45,954 nucleotides of DNA from an uncultured Verrucomicrobia subdivision 3 bacterium (GTDB lineage: Bacteria > Verrucomicrobiota > Verrucomicrobiia > Limisphaerales > UBA11358): positions 1 through 45,954 of the forward strand of contig CAIOIC010000077.1 of NCBI GenBank assembly GCA_903858275.1. The letters run 5' to 3'. Positions 26,925-35,573 of the stretch are shown piece after piece. The notes under the pieces were generated by a model, which saw only the letters and a list, made by a program, of their open reading frames with translations, ran no database searches and was not told the DNA's origin. The translations under genes and the position numbers were made by a program. Position 1 is the stretch's first letter; each line of letters begins with the position of its first letter.

Positions 26925-28655
26925 ATGTCGGCAAAAATATTTTCCATTCGGAGCGCAATTTTGTTTGTTGCGCTGGCCATCGTCATTTCCGGCTGCACCC
27001 CGGCCGGACCCAGCGCGCTGCTCAACGGGAAGAAATATCTGGATCGCGGCGATTGCACAGCGGCGGTCGCGGAGTTGAAAGTAGCCACGACCTTGCTGGT
27101 GACCAATCCGGTGGCGTGGAATTACTACGGCGTGGCTTTGCAACGTGCCGGTCGGCCGGACGAAGCGGCGGCGGCTTATCAGATGGCGCTTAAACTGAAC
27201 CGCGACCTGGTGGAGGCGCACTTCAATCTCGGCAGCTTGTGGCTGGAGCAAGCCAAGCCGGACGCGGCCAAAGCGGAATTCATGGCTTACACCCTGCGGC
27301 GGCCCAACGACGCGGCGGGCTGGCTCAAGCTCGGCTCCGCTCAGTTGAAACTGGGTGAAATTGTCCCGGCGGAAAGAAGTTTTAGCACCGTTCTCGCCTT
27401 GAAGCAGAACGAGGCGGAGGCTTACAACGGCCTTGGCCTCGCCCGCATCCAGCGCGGCAAACCGCGCGACGCCGCACAATTTTTTGCCGCCGCCACGCAG
27501 GCTCGACCCGATTTTGCGCCGGCGCTTCTGAATCAGGCGACGGTGAACCAGCAGTATCTCCGCGACAACAAAGCGGCGCTGGAAAATTTTCAGAAATATC
27601 TCGCGCTTACACCGCGCCCCGCAAATTGGGATGAGGTCAAGGCCATCGCTGGCAGTCTGGAACAATCATTGGCGAACGCTGCTGTTGCGACGGTAGCTAC
27701 CCTGGCCAAGATAAATCCCCAAGCGAACGCCTCGGCAACGGAACTGAAGACCCTGCCGAAAACTTCCAATGTTGCCACGTCGCGTCCGCCGATTTCCCCG
27801 AAACAGCCAGCGACGGTTGCCGCCCAACCCGCCAATCCGCCGACCATCAAACCTGCGCCGGTGCAAGTCGTGTCGGTGCCGCCCGCGCCTCCGATTGTGG
27901 TCAAGCCGAACACCAGTGTCGTTGTTGCCGCTGCGCCGCCGGTGGAAGCGCCGCTGCCGGAACCGGTGCCGGAGAAGAAAAAAGGTTTTTGGCGCAGCAT
28001 GTTTGGTTCGGACAAACCCACGGCCAGTGCGCCGAACGCGCAATTTTTGGAAAAAGGTCTGACGCCATTGCCTTCCGGTGGTGAGCCGCCGGTTCCGGTA
28101 GTTACCAAGCCGGTGGTTGCCGCGCCCGCGCCGGTGACTTATTCACGTTACACCTATGTCTCGCCGGCCAAGCCGGCGGCGGGCGACCGGCGTTCCGCCA
28201 GCGGTGCGTTTACTAAGGCGCAGGTGTTTGAGCAGAATGAAAAGTGGGTGGATGCCTTGCAATGGTATCAGCAGTCCGCGGAAATTGATCCGGCGTGGTT
28301 CGAGGCGCAATTCAACACCGGCGTGCTGGCGCATCGGCTGCGGAATTACTCGGCGGCGCTGCCGCGTTACGAACTGGCGCTGGCTATCCGGCCGGATGCG
28401 CCGGATGCGCGCTATAATTTTGCGCTGGCCTTGCAGGCGGCCGGCTTCGCGCCCGACGCGGCGAATGAATTGAAAAAGTTGCTCGCCGCCAATCCCGTCG
28501 AAGTGCGGGTGAACCTGGCGCTGGCCAACCTTTGCGCGCAGTCGCTTCACGATACGGCGGCGGCGCGGCAGCATTACTTGAAAGTGCTGGAACTCGACCC
28601 GAACAATTCTCACGCCGCCGACATCCGGTTCTGGCTGGCGGCAAATCCAAAATAA
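26925..28655 (+). CDS. TPR-repeat lipoprotein with long Pro/Ala linker
   Basis: This 576-residue protein begins with a lipoprotein signal (MSAKIFSIRSAILFV...) and lipobox 'VISGC', with the lipidated Cys at about 24. Several TPR units occupy about 30-255, for example 'NYYGVALQRAGRPDEAAAAY' and 'AYNGLGLARIQRGKPRDAAQ'. A Pro/Ala/Val-rich low-complexity linker (about 265-420) includes the odd basic patch 'EKKKGFWRSMFGSDK'. A second TPR block (about 430-570) ends the protein. TPR lipoproteins usually scaffold envelope complexes; the partner is unknown. ATG 26907 is a possible earlier start. The split-TPR layout with a proline linker suggests it bridges two sites. Confidence 0.85.
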   Translation: MSAKIFSIRSAILFVALAIVISGCTPAGPSALLNGKKYLDRGDCTAAVAELKVATTLLVTNPVAWNYYGVALQRAGRPDEAAAAYQMALKLNRDLVEAHFNLGSLWLEQAKPDAAKAEFMAYTLRRPNDAAGWLKLGSAQLKLGEIVPAERSFSTVLALKQNEAEAYNGLGLARIQRGKPRDAAQFFAAATQARPDFAPALLNQATVNQQYLRDNKAALENFQKYLALTPRPANWDEVKAIAGSLEQSLANAAVATVATLAKINPQANASATELKTLPKTSNVATSRPPISPKQPATVAAQPANPPTIKPAPVQVVSVPPAPPIVVKPNTSVVVAAAPPVEAPLPEPVPEKKKGFWRSMFGSDKPTASAPNAQFLEKGLTPLPSGGEPPVPVVTKPVVAAPAPVTYSRYTYVSPAKPAAGDRRSASGAFTKAQVFEQNEKWVDALQWYQQSAEIDPAWFEAQFNTGVLAHRLRNYSAALPRYELALAIRPDAPDARYNFALALQAAGFAPDAANELKKLLAANPVEVRVNLALANLCAQSLHDTAAARQHYLKVLELDPNNSHAADIRFWLAANPK

Positions 28656-28887
28656 TGAATTAAAGTTTGGCCATCTGCCGAGCTTGGCTGTGACCAGAAA
28701 TGATTGCTGTTTATTCGGCCAAAATCATTTTTGTTCCAGCTGGGGGTAAATTATTGTGGGGATCGGGTAATGTAGTTTGCCTGCGACAAACTGAAGAAAT
28801 GGAGTTTCAATTATGCTGACCAACGTGATGGGTGGTAGGGCATAGATTTCGCTGGTATTTCCCGCAGGACGGGATTAATGATTAAAC
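28656..28887. other. Intergenic region without a recognised gene
   Basis: These 232 bases between the TPR gene and the CvpA-like gene contain only tiny frames (for instance a 10-codon one near 28813) and one weak dyad, GTTTG-CCTGCGA-CAAAC, at about 28777-28793. I see no tRNA fold and no clear promoter boxes, though a promoter for the next operon is likely here. Confidence 0.4.
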
Positions 28888-29574
28888 ATGATTGCCGCCG
28901 TAGCCCAAAAAACTTCCTGGAGCTTGGATAAACTCATGTTCAACTGGTTTGACGTGACGTTGGTGGTGCTGATCATGTTTGGCCTGTGGCGCGGCCGCAA
29001 GCACGGGATGTCCAAGGAGTTTCTCCCGGTCTCGCAATGGATTATAATCATGGTGGCCAGCGCCTTGAGTTATCCGTTTATCGGCGACTGGCTGATGCGC
29101 TCGGAGCAGGCCAAAATGATTTTTGGGAAAAATTATACCGACCAGACGGCGGTGTTTGTGGCGGGTTATCTGACCGTTGCGCTGTCGGTGTTCATCGTTT
29201 TCGTGGCGCTGCGGCGTCATTTTGGCCCGAAGCTGGTGGGCAGCACCATGTTTGGCAGCAGCGAATATTATCTCGGCATGATTTCCGGTGCCATCCGCTA
29301 TGCTTGCATGACAATCACCGTGCTGGCTTTGCTTAATGCGCCGGTTTACACCGCGGCGGAAATTCAAGCCAAGAAGGCTTACAACAACCGCTGGTTTGGC
29401 GGCGGGATGAAGGATTACAAGGGCGACTTCTTTCCTACTCTCGATGAGGTGCAGGCCAGCGTTTACAAGGTCTCGCTCACGGGGCCGTTGATTCGGGATA
29501 ACTTGAGCATTCTGCTGATTAATCCCGCTCCGCCGGTCAAGGCCAAGCCTGCCAAAATCGTCCTCCAGCCTTGA
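28888..29574 (+). CDS. CvpA-family membrane protein
   Basis: This 228-residue protein has about four membrane helices in its first 155 residues. It matches the CvpA pattern: 'NWFDVTLVVLIMFGLWRGRK' then 'GMSKEFLPVSQWIIIMVAS', with the typical 'FDV...G..RG...G' start. The C-terminal 70 residues are soluble and Pro-rich. CvpA proteins are needed for colicin V production in E. coli and are linked to envelope homeostasis in many bacteria; no colicin gene is present. ATG 28936 (residue 17), just before the conserved start, is another candidate. dnaG follows 11 bases after its stop, so they are likely cotranscribed. Confidence 0.75.
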   Translation: MIAAVAQKTSWSLDKLMFNWFDVTLVVLIMFGLWRGRKHGMSKEFLPVSQWIIIMVASALSYPFIGDWLMRSEQAKMIFGKNYTDQTAVFVAGYLTVALSVFIVFVALRRHFGPKLVGSTMFGSSEYYLGMISGAIRYACMTITVLALLNAPVYTAAEIQAKKAYNNRWFGGGMKDYKGDFFPTLDEVQASVYKVSLTGPLIRDNLSILLINPAPPVKAKPAKIVLQP

Positions 29575-29585
29575 TTGCTCGCCGC

Positions 29586-31403
29586 ATGGCTGGTTTCCTT
29601 ACCCCCGCAACCCGCGAGCAAGTCCGCGCCGCCAGCGACATCGTGGATGTCATCGGTTCGTATTTGCCGCTGAAGCGCGCCGGCGCGAACTTCACCGCGC
29701 TTTGTCCGTTCCACAAGGAAAAATCGCCAAGCTTCAACGTCAATCCGCACAAGCAGATTTTTCACTGTTTTGGCTGCCACAAGGGCGGCGACGTGTTCAC
29801 CTTCGTCAAGGAATACGAGAACATCGGCTTTATGGACGCCGTTCGCCGGCTGGCTGAACGCGCCAAAATCCCGCTCGAATTTGAGAACACCCCCGGCGCG
29901 CAGGAATCGCGGCATCTCAAGGATCGGTTGCTGGAAATTCACGAGCAACTCACGCAGCGCTGGCAAAACTGCCTGGCTAACGAAGCCGCCGGCCAGCTTG
30001 CCCGTGATTATCTGGCCAAACGCGGCGTTTCGGCGGACGCGATAAAACTGTTCCGCATCGGGGCTGCGCCGGAGTTGTGGGACGACACGGTAAACTGGGC
30101 GAAGAGCAAAAACTTTCCGCTCGAAACGGTCGAGCAGGCCGGCCTCATCATCAAGAAAGAGGAAACGGGCCGGCACTACGACCGTTTTCGCGGCCGGCTG
30201 ATGTTCCCGATTTGTGACGAGCAGGGCCGCGTGGTTGGCTTCAGCGGCCGTGTGCTGTCCGGCGATGAGAAGACGGCGAAATATGTCAATTCGCCGGAGA
30301 CGCCAATCTTTACCAAGAGCAAAATCTTCTTCGGCCTCGACAAATCCAAGCGCGCGATTCTCGACGCGGGTTACGCCATCATCTGCGAAGGCCAGCTTGA
30401 TTTGATTGCGTGTTTTATGGGCGGCGTGCAAAACATCGTCGCGCCGCAAGGCACGGCCTTCACCGACCAGCACGCGCGCATCATCAAGCGTTACGCGAAT
30501 GAAGTTGTGCTCTGCTTCGATTCCGACAACGCCGGGCAGAACGCCATCGTGAGGTCGCTCGACCATTTGTTGGCAGCGGAACTTGCCGTGCGTGTGGCGG
30601 TCGTGCCTGCGCCGCATGACCCGGACAGCTTCATCAAGGACCATGGCGGCGAGACCTTCCGCCAGCTTGTCGAAAGCGCGGAAGGTTTTTTCGACTATCT
30701 TTTGAAACGGCTGCTGGCCACGAACGACACGACGAGCGACAAAGGCCGGCTGACGGTTTTGCGCGGCATGGCCGAGGCGTTGCACAAGACCGGCAACTCC
30801 GTTTTGCTCGACACGCATGCGCAAAAAACCGCGCTGCGGCTGGGCGTGGCGGTGGATGCCGTGCGCAAGGAATTTGCCAAAGTCAAACCGCAGACGGCTA
30901 TGGTCCGCAATGACGAACCCGATGACGCCATTCTCGCCGGCGAAGCGGAGGCCGAAACGCCCAGTCGGCCATCCAACTTGGAACTGCACTTGCTGAAAAT
31001 TCTGTTGCTGCACGAAGAATTGGTCGGTTGGACGGCCTTGCATCTTGACGCCAACTGGATTGGCCATCCGCTGATCCGTCAAACTGTGGACGCCCGCCTC
31101 ATCGCGTGCGAAGAAGGGACTTGGCACAGCCTCGCGGAATTTTTGGACGGTTGTGAATCGGCATTGCAGCGCAGTTTTATCACCGAGGCCGTGGCCGACG
31201 AGCGCAAAATGCCGAACCCTGAAACGCAGCTCGTCGACGTGACGCTGAAACTGCGCAACCAATTTTTCGACCAACAAGTTGCCGTGCTCACGCAAAAAAT
31301 CGGTTCCCCGGAAACCGGCGACGTGCAAAAAATGGAATTTCTTCACGAACAGCAACGGTTGAAGCAACTGAAGCGCTCACCGCTCGCCCCTTTGGAAAAA
31401 TAA
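29586..31403 (+). CDS. dnaG: DNA primase
   Basis: This 605-residue primase lays the RNA primers for replication. The N-terminal zinc-binding domain has C40, H43, C61 and C64 in 'ALCPFHKEKSPSF' and 'IFHCFGCHKGGDVF'. The catalytic core has 'FRGRLMFPICDEQGRVVGFS' and the TOPRIM part 'AIICEGQLDLIACFMGGVQN' with 'VVLCFDSDNAGQNA'. A C-terminal helical domain for helicase contact covers roughly 445-600. I chose ATG 29586; a TTG at 29571 overlapping the previous stop is less likely. On the opposite strand a long open frame exists but is only a reading-frame shadow. It is not next to rpoD, which accompanies dnaG in many bacteria. Confidence 0.96.
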   Translation: MAGFLTPATREQVRAASDIVDVIGSYLPLKRAGANFTALCPFHKEKSPSFNVNPHKQIFHCFGCHKGGDVFTFVKEYENIGFMDAVRRLAERAKIPLEFENTPGAQESRHLKDRLLEIHEQLTQRWQNCLANEAAGQLARDYLAKRGVSADAIKLFRIGAAPELWDDTVNWAKSKNFPLETVEQAGLIIKKEETGRHYDRFRGRLMFPICDEQGRVVGFSGRVLSGDEKTAKYVNSPETPIFTKSKIFFGLDKSKRAILDAGYAIICEGQLDLIACFMGGVQNIVAPQGTAFTDQHARIIKRYANEVVLCFDSDNAGQNAIVRSLDHLLAAELAVRVAVVPAPHDPDSFIKDHGGETFRQLVESAEGFFDYLLKRLLATNDTTSDKGRLTVLRGMAEALHKTGNSVLLDTHAQKTALRLGVAVDAVRKEFAKVKPQTAMVRNDEPDDAILAGEAEAETPSRPSNLELHLLKILLLHEELVGWTALHLDANWIGHPLIRQTVDARLIACEEGTWHSLAEFLDGCESALQRSFITEAVADERKMPNPETQLVDVTLKLRNQFFDQQVAVLTQKIGSPETGDVQKMEFLHEQQRLKQLKRSPLAPLEK

Positions 31404-31434
31404 AAACGGCGCAATCGTTTTGCGACTGCGCCGT
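31396..31434 (-). terminator. Rho-independent terminator of the planctomycete-type cytochrome c gene
   Basis: Read on the minus strand, 12-base arms (31434-31423 and 31417-31406) pair with a single mismatch around a 5-base loop, and are followed by TTTTTATTTT at 31405-31396. It lies 21 bases after the stop of the minus-strand cytochrome gene and overlaps the last codons of dnaG. On the plus strand the stem lacks a T-run, so it works best for the minus gene. Confidence 0.82.
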
Positions 31435-31454
31435 GCATTAGTTGGTTTTTGAAT

Positions 31455-31865
31455 TTACTTGGCGCCCTGATCAATCCAGGCGCGGACGAGGCCGATCTGT
31501 TCCGGCGTGAGCGGTTTGATGCCGGCTTTATTGCGCAGCGGTGGCATCCAGGCTTCCCGATCCTGGGTAAGATGCGCGACCGATTTCACCAGCAGGCTCT
31601 TTGCGCTGTCGCCCAGAACGACAATTTTGCCCTGCTTCGTGCCTTTTAGGACACCTTCGAGCGTATCCATGCGGAGCCGGGCCTTGGGCTTTTCGGCGCC
31701 GTGGCATTTCACACAGGCGGTATCGAAAATGGGCTTGATGTCCTTGGCATAAGTCACGCCGGTTTTGGTCGAGGCGGGCGGCAGCTCGCCGTCTTGGGCA
31801 AGCGCACCAGTGATGGCGGCAAAACTTGTGGCCAGAGTAACGATGATGAGGTGGGTTGGTTTCAT
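31455..31865 (-). CDS. Planctomycete-type cytochrome c (PSCyt1-like), stand-alone
   Basis: This 136-residue protein has a signal peptide (MKPTHLIIVTLATSFAAITG) and one haem site, C51-x-x-C54-H55, in 'IKPIFDTACVKCHGAEKPKA'. The following 'LRMDTLEGVLKGTKQGKIVV' and 'SVAHLTQDREAWMPPLRNKA' match the PSCyt1 pattern (Planctomycete cytochrome C), with the Met of 'WMPP' a likely haem ligand. 'LTPEQIGLVRAWIDQGAK' ends the domain. In Planctomycetes and Verrucomicrobia this domain is usually the head of large DUF1549/DUF1553 proteins; here it stands alone. The ATG at 31865 starts the signal peptide. A clear terminator follows. Confidence 0.88.
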   Translation of the reverse strand: MKPTHLIIVTLATSFAAITGALAQDGELPPASTKTGVTYAKDIKPIFDTACVKCHGAEKPKARLRMDTLEGVLKGTKQGKIVVLGDSAKSLLVKSVAHLTQDREAWMPPLRNKAGIKPLTPEQIGLVRAWIDQGAK

Positions 31866-31975
31866 AATGGGTTCGGTTGCAGTCTGTGGTTTAGACGACG
31901 TTTTCGTCAAAAGGTTTCATAAAAAATCGTATTCGCCGGCTTGCGGGCGGCGGGTGTTCCGGCAGTATCTGTCGG

Positions 31976-32857
31976 GTGCAAACCGAGAGCTTCTCCGACG
32001 CCGCACTGGTCGTGCTGGGGCATGGCACGGTGTTGAATGACCAGTCCGCCGCGCCGGTGTTCCAGCACGCGGCGGAGCTTGCCCGCCGGAAAATCTTCCA
32101 CGAAGTCCGCGCGGCGTTCTGGAAACAGGCGCCGCAGGTCAGGAAAGTGCTCGCGGAAATCAGCGCTCGGCGGGTTTTTATCGTGCCGCTGTTTATCAGT
32201 GAAGGCTATTTCAGCACGGAAATAATTCCGACGGAACTCGGCTTCAATTATCCCGACAATTTAAAACTTAAAACTAATAATTCAGAACTCAACTACTGTC
32301 GCCCCGTCGGTTCGCATCCCAGCATGACTGGCGTGATTCTCGCCCGCGCCGCTGAGATCGTGAAACAATTTCCGTTTCCCCGCGCCCCTAAAACAGCCGA
32401 AACGACGCTCTTGATCGCCGGCCACGGCACGGAGCGGAACGCCAATTCCCGCCTGGCCATTCAGCGACAGGTGGAACTGATCCGCGGGCAGAATGTTTTT
32501 GCGGCGGTCGGCGCCGTTTTCATGGAGCAATCACCTTACCTCAAAGACTGCCTGGCGGCGGCGAACACAAAGCACGTTGTCGTTGTCCCGTTTTTTATCA
32601 GCGACGGCTTGCACGTCGTCGAAGACATTCCGGTTTTGCTCGGTGAATCGGAAAAGCTTGTGAAAGAGCGCCACACCGCCGGCCAGCCAGCCTGGCGCAA
32701 CCCCACCGAGAAACACGGCAAGCTCATCTGGTATTCGCCCGCCGTCGGCACCGAGCCACACCTGGCGGATGTCATTATGGAACGTGTGCAAGAGGCGGAG
32801 AACATTTTTCTGCGGCCCCTCGCTCCAGCGGGGCGCGGACCGGGTGAGGGGTTTTGA
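31976..32857 (+). CDS. Two-domain CbiX-like chelatase (sirohydrochlorin cobalto/ferrochelatase family)
   Basis: This 293-residue protein repeats the CbiX/SirB chelatase half twice. The first half has 'LVVLGHGTVLNDQ' and 'IVPLFISEGYFST'; the second has 'LLIAGHGTERNAN' and 'VVPFFISDGLHVVEDIP'. The His of each GHGT is the likely metal-site residue. Family members insert cobalt or iron into sirohydrochlorin for B12 or sirohaem, but two-domain forms in this phylum are not characterised. The start is GTG 31976; no ATG is available. Two segments look like repeat insertions: an AT-rich stretch at residues about 95-107 (NLKLKTNNSELN) and the 3' end giving 'LAPAGRGPGEGF'. Confidence 0.85.
   Translation: MQTESFSDAALVVLGHGTVLNDQSAAPVFQHAAELARRKIFHEVRAAFWKQAPQVRKVLAEISARRVFIVPLFISEGYFSTEIIPTELGFNYPDNLKLKTNNSELNYCRPVGSHPSMTGVILARAAEIVKQFPFPRAPKTAETTLLIAGHGTERNANSRLAIQRQVELIRGQNVFAAVGAVFMEQSPYLKDCLAAANTKHVVVVPFFISDGLHVVEDIPVLLGESEKLVKERHTAGQPAWRNPTEKHGKLIWYSPAVGTEPHLADVIMERVQEAENIFLRPLAPAGRGPGEGF
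32256..32296 (+). repeat. AT-rich repeat-like insert inside the CbiX-like gene
   Basis: About 40 bases of very AT-rich sequence (for example TTAAAACTTAAAACTAATAA) interrupt an otherwise GC-rich gene between the two halves of the first chelatase domain. It closely resembles the AT-rich tail after the 24-nt hairpin at 36575-36606 (ACTTAAAATTTACAATTA). Confidence 0.5.
32813..32853 (+). repeat. GC-rich palindromic repeat at the 3' end of the CbiX-like gene
   Basis: CCCCTC near 32816 and GAGGGG near 32847 bracket a C/G-rich core (GCTCCAGCGGGGCGCGG). The gene reads through it, gaining the low-complexity tail 'LAPAGRGPGEGF' before its stop. This type of tail is what one gets when a dispersed palindrome lands at a stop codon. 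Confidence 0.5.
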
Positions 32858-32874
32858 ATTATCAAAATAAAACC

Positions 32875-33954
32875 ATGAAACCACTTCGCATCGGATTTTT
32901 GAGCACGGCCAATATCGGTCGAAAAAACTGGAAGGCAATCTTCCATTCCGGCAACAGCGTCGTCGCCGCCGTGGCCAGTCGCGATGTGCGGAAAAGCCGG
33001 GAATTCATTGCCGGTTGCCAGCGCGAGTTTGCGTTCCCGGATGTGCCGCGTGCCTTCGGCAGCTACGAAGAGCTCATCGCTTCACCGGAGGTGGATGCCA
33101 TATATTTTCCGCTGCCGACCGGTTTGCGCAAAGCCTGGGTCCTGTGCGCGGCTGCGGCCGGCAAGCACATTGTCTGCGAAAAGCCCTGTGCTGCGAACCT
33201 GGCCGAATTGGATGAGATGCTGGCTGTCTGCCGTGAAAACCGGGTGCAGTTCATGGATGGCGTGATGTTCATGCACAACCAGCGCCTGCCGAAAATCCGC
33301 GAGGTGTTGGCTGATGGGCGAAGCGTCGGCAGCCTCCGGCGCATCGTTTCCAATTTCAGCACTCCCAACGACGAAAAGTTTTTCCTTAACAACATCCGGG
33401 CGAAGGCCGGTCTGGAACCCGCCGGCAGCCTCGGCGATCTCGGCTGGTATTCCATTCGCTTTGCCCTGTGGGTGATGAATTGGCAACTGCCGAACACGGT
33501 TTGTGGAAGAATTCTTTCGCAGTCCGCCAGCGGCACGCCTGTGGATTTTTCCGGCGAACTGATCTTTGACGACGATGTTTCCGCCGGGTTTTACTGTTCC
33601 TTTCGCATGGCGTGGCAGCAATGGGCTCACGTCAGCGGGGAAAAAGGTTGGTTGCGCTTGCCGGATTTTACCCAGCCATTCAACAGCTACGAACCGGCTT
33701 TCGAGTTAAATGAAAAAACTGTGACGGTTTCCGGCGGCGTGCAATGTCCGCAGGGCGTTGACCCGTTTCTGCGCGGACACGCTACTGCGCAGGACACGCA
33801 AATGTGGCGTAATTTTGCCAACCAGGTTTTCTCCGGCAAACTCAATGAAGACTGGCCGATATGGTCGCGAAAAACTCAAGCCGTCATGGATGCCTGCCTC
33901 GAATCCGCCCGGCGTGCGGCCCCCGTGAACCTCTCGCGGTCGGCGCCGGCCTGA
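32875..33954 (+). CDS. Gfo/Idh/MocA-family oxidoreductase
   Basis: This 359-residue protein has an NAD(P)-binding Rossmann fold, beginning 'MKPLRIGFLSTANIGRKNW', with 'VVAAVASRDVRKSREF' and 'VDAIYFPLPTGLRKAWVLCA'. The catalytic Lys is in 'GKHIVCEKPCAANLAELDEM'. The C-terminal sheet domain starts around 130 with 'QFMDGVMFMHNQRLPKIREV'. Related enzymes oxidise or reduce sugars, inositols or sugar-like compounds; the substrate here is unknown. ATG 32875 starts right before the first strand; a TTG at 32854 adds seven residues overlapping the previous gene. It follows the CbiX gene on the same strand, probably by chance of position. Confidence 0.92.
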   Translation: MKPLRIGFLSTANIGRKNWKAIFHSGNSVVAAVASRDVRKSREFIAGCQREFAFPDVPRAFGSYEELIASPEVDAIYFPLPTGLRKAWVLCAAAAGKHIVCEKPCAANLAELDEMLAVCRENRVQFMDGVMFMHNQRLPKIREVLADGRSVGSLRRIVSNFSTPNDEKFFLNNIRAKAGLEPAGSLGDLGWYSIRFALWVMNWQLPNTVCGRILSQSASGTPVDFSGELIFDDDVSAGFYCSFRMAWQQWAHVSGEKGWLRLPDFTQPFNSYEPAFELNEKTVTVSGGVQCPQGVDPFLRGHATAQDTQMWRNFANQVFSGKLNEDWPIWSRKTQAVMDACLESARRAAPVNLSRSAPA

Positions 33955-33999
33955 ATTTCCCCTTTGGCGCGGGTCCCCGCGGCTGGTAGTTTCAATCCG

Positions 34000-35529
34000 A
34001 TGCCGGACATCGTCCTCACCACCCTCAACGCGAAGTTCATCCACGCCGCGTTCGGGCTGCGCTATCTCTTGGCCAATCTCGGCGCATTGCAGCCGCGCTC
34101 GGTCATCGCCGAGTTCGACATCAATCAGCGTCCGCTTGAAATCGCGGAAAAACTCCTCGCGCACGAGCCGAAGATCATCGGCTTCGGTATCTACATCTGG
34201 AATGTTACCGAATCCGCCGAAGTCATCGCCGTCATCAAGCGCGTCCGGCCGGAAATCACCATCATCCTTGGTGGGCCGGAGGTCAGCTATGAAACCGAGG
34301 GGCAATCCATCGTGGCCTTGGCCGATCACGTCATCACTGGCGAAGGGGATTTAAAATTTGCGGAAGTGTGCCGGGACTTGCTGGTGGCCGTCCGCCGTGA
34401 CCTTCCGAAAATCATTCCCGCTGAACTGCCTGATTTTTCGCGCCTTGTTCTGCCTTACGATTTATACACGGATGCCGACCTGGCGCACCGCCTTGTGTAT
34501 GTGGAGGCGTCGCGCGGCTGTCCGTTTACTTGCGAATTCTGCCTGTCCTCATTGGACATCCCGGTGCGGGCGGTTCCGCTGGATGAATTCCTTGCGGCGA
34601 TCCAAAAACTGTTGGACCGCGGGCTGCAGCAGTTCAAGTTCGTTGACCGCACTTTCAATCTCCATCTCGCCACCAGCCGGACAATTCTGGAGTTTTTCCT
34701 CTCGCGCCATCAGCCCGGCCGATTCTATCACTTTGAGATGATTCCCGACCGGTTGCCCGCCGAGCTGCGCGAAGTCATCGCCCAGTTTCCGCCGGGCGCG
34801 CTGCAATTCGAGGTCGGCGTCCAGACGTTCAATCCTGAAGTGGGACAAAACATCAGTCGCCGGCAGGACTACGAACGGATGGCGGACAATTTTAACTTTC
34901 TGCGCAAAGAAACCAGCATCCATATCCACGCGGATTTGATTGTCGGTCTGCCCGGCGAAACCATCGAGAGCTTTGCCGCCGGCTTTGACCGTCTCATTGC
35001 CCTCGGCCCGCAGGAAATTCAGGTCGGCATTCTCAAGCGGCTGCGCGGCACGCCGATTTCGCGGCATGATGCGGAATGGCAGATGGTTTACCATCCGCAG
35101 CCGGCCTACGAAATCTTGCAAAACAAGCTGATCGACTTTGCCGCGATGCAGCGCCTTCGCCGGTTCGCGAAATACTGGGACCTCGTCGGCAACAGCGGTA
35201 ATTTCATCGAGACCGCACCGCTGATTTGGCGCGACGCATTGCCGTTCACAAACTTCCTGCGCTTGAGCAACTGGCTTTACTTGCGGTTGGGGCGCACCGA
35301 CTCCATCGCCTTGGCACGGCTGGCGGAACTTTTGTTTGAATTCCTCACCACTGAATTAAAACTCGAAACCAAATTTGCCGCCGAAACTTTGTGGCGCGAT
35401 TACCAGCGCGGCGGCCGTCGTGCTGCACCCGAATTTCTTCGCGAATTTCTGCCGGCGGAATCCGTTACCCGTCCCCAAGCGGAGAAATCCTCTCTGCCAA
35501 AACGTCAGGCGCGGCACGCGGCCCAATAA
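34000..35529 (+). CDS. B12-binding radical SAM protein (DUF4080-like)
   Basis: This 509-residue protein has an N-terminal cobalamin-binding fold (about 1-130; 'MPDIVLTTLNAKFIHAAFGL', 'IIGFGIYIWNVTESAEVI', 'ILGGPEVSYE', 'VITGEGD'), then a radical SAM barrel with the cluster cysteines C174, C178 and C181 in 'SRGCPFTCEFCLSS'. A later 'HIHADLIVGLPGETIESF' and 'QVGILKRLRGTPI' fit the same class. The C-terminal 150 residues resemble DUF4080. Such enzymes carry out methyl transfers or other radical chemistry; substrate unknown. No DxHxxG base-off B12 motif is visible, so cobalamin use is not certain. ATG 34000 was chosen as the start of the first strand. Confidence 0.88.
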   Translation: MPDIVLTTLNAKFIHAAFGLRYLLANLGALQPRSVIAEFDINQRPLEIAEKLLAHEPKIIGFGIYIWNVTESAEVIAVIKRVRPEITIILGGPEVSYETEGQSIVALADHVITGEGDLKFAEVCRDLLVAVRRDLPKIIPAELPDFSRLVLPYDLYTDADLAHRLVYVEASRGCPFTCEFCLSSLDIPVRAVPLDEFLAAIQKLLDRGLQQFKFVDRTFNLHLATSRTILEFFLSRHQPGRFYHFEMIPDRLPAELREVIAQFPPGALQFEVGVQTFNPEVGQNISRRQDYERMADNFNFLRKETSIHIHADLIVGLPGETIESFAAGFDRLIALGPQEIQVGILKRLRGTPISRHDAEWQMVYHPQPAYEILQNKLIDFAAMQRLRRFAKYWDLVGNSGNFIETAPLIWRDALPFTNFLRLSNWLYLRLGRTDSIALARLAELLFEFLTTELKLETKFAAETLWRDYQRGGRRAAPEFLREFLPAESVTRPQAEKSSLPKRQARHAAQ

Positions 35530-35573
35530 AAGTTCGCCCTGTCGGCGTTCGAGAATTACCCTGTCCGCTTTTG

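Noticed and set aside
28656..28887. A possible tRNA or small RNA in the gap before the CvpA-like gene
   Set aside because: No cloverleaf, no strong hairpin followed by T-run, and no conserved motif that I can identify.
29463..31367. A 634-codon open frame on the minus strand opposite dnaG
   Set aside because: It is fully antisense to an intact, motif-complete primase. Its translation is low in recognisable protein features. Such shadows are common in GC-rich DNA.
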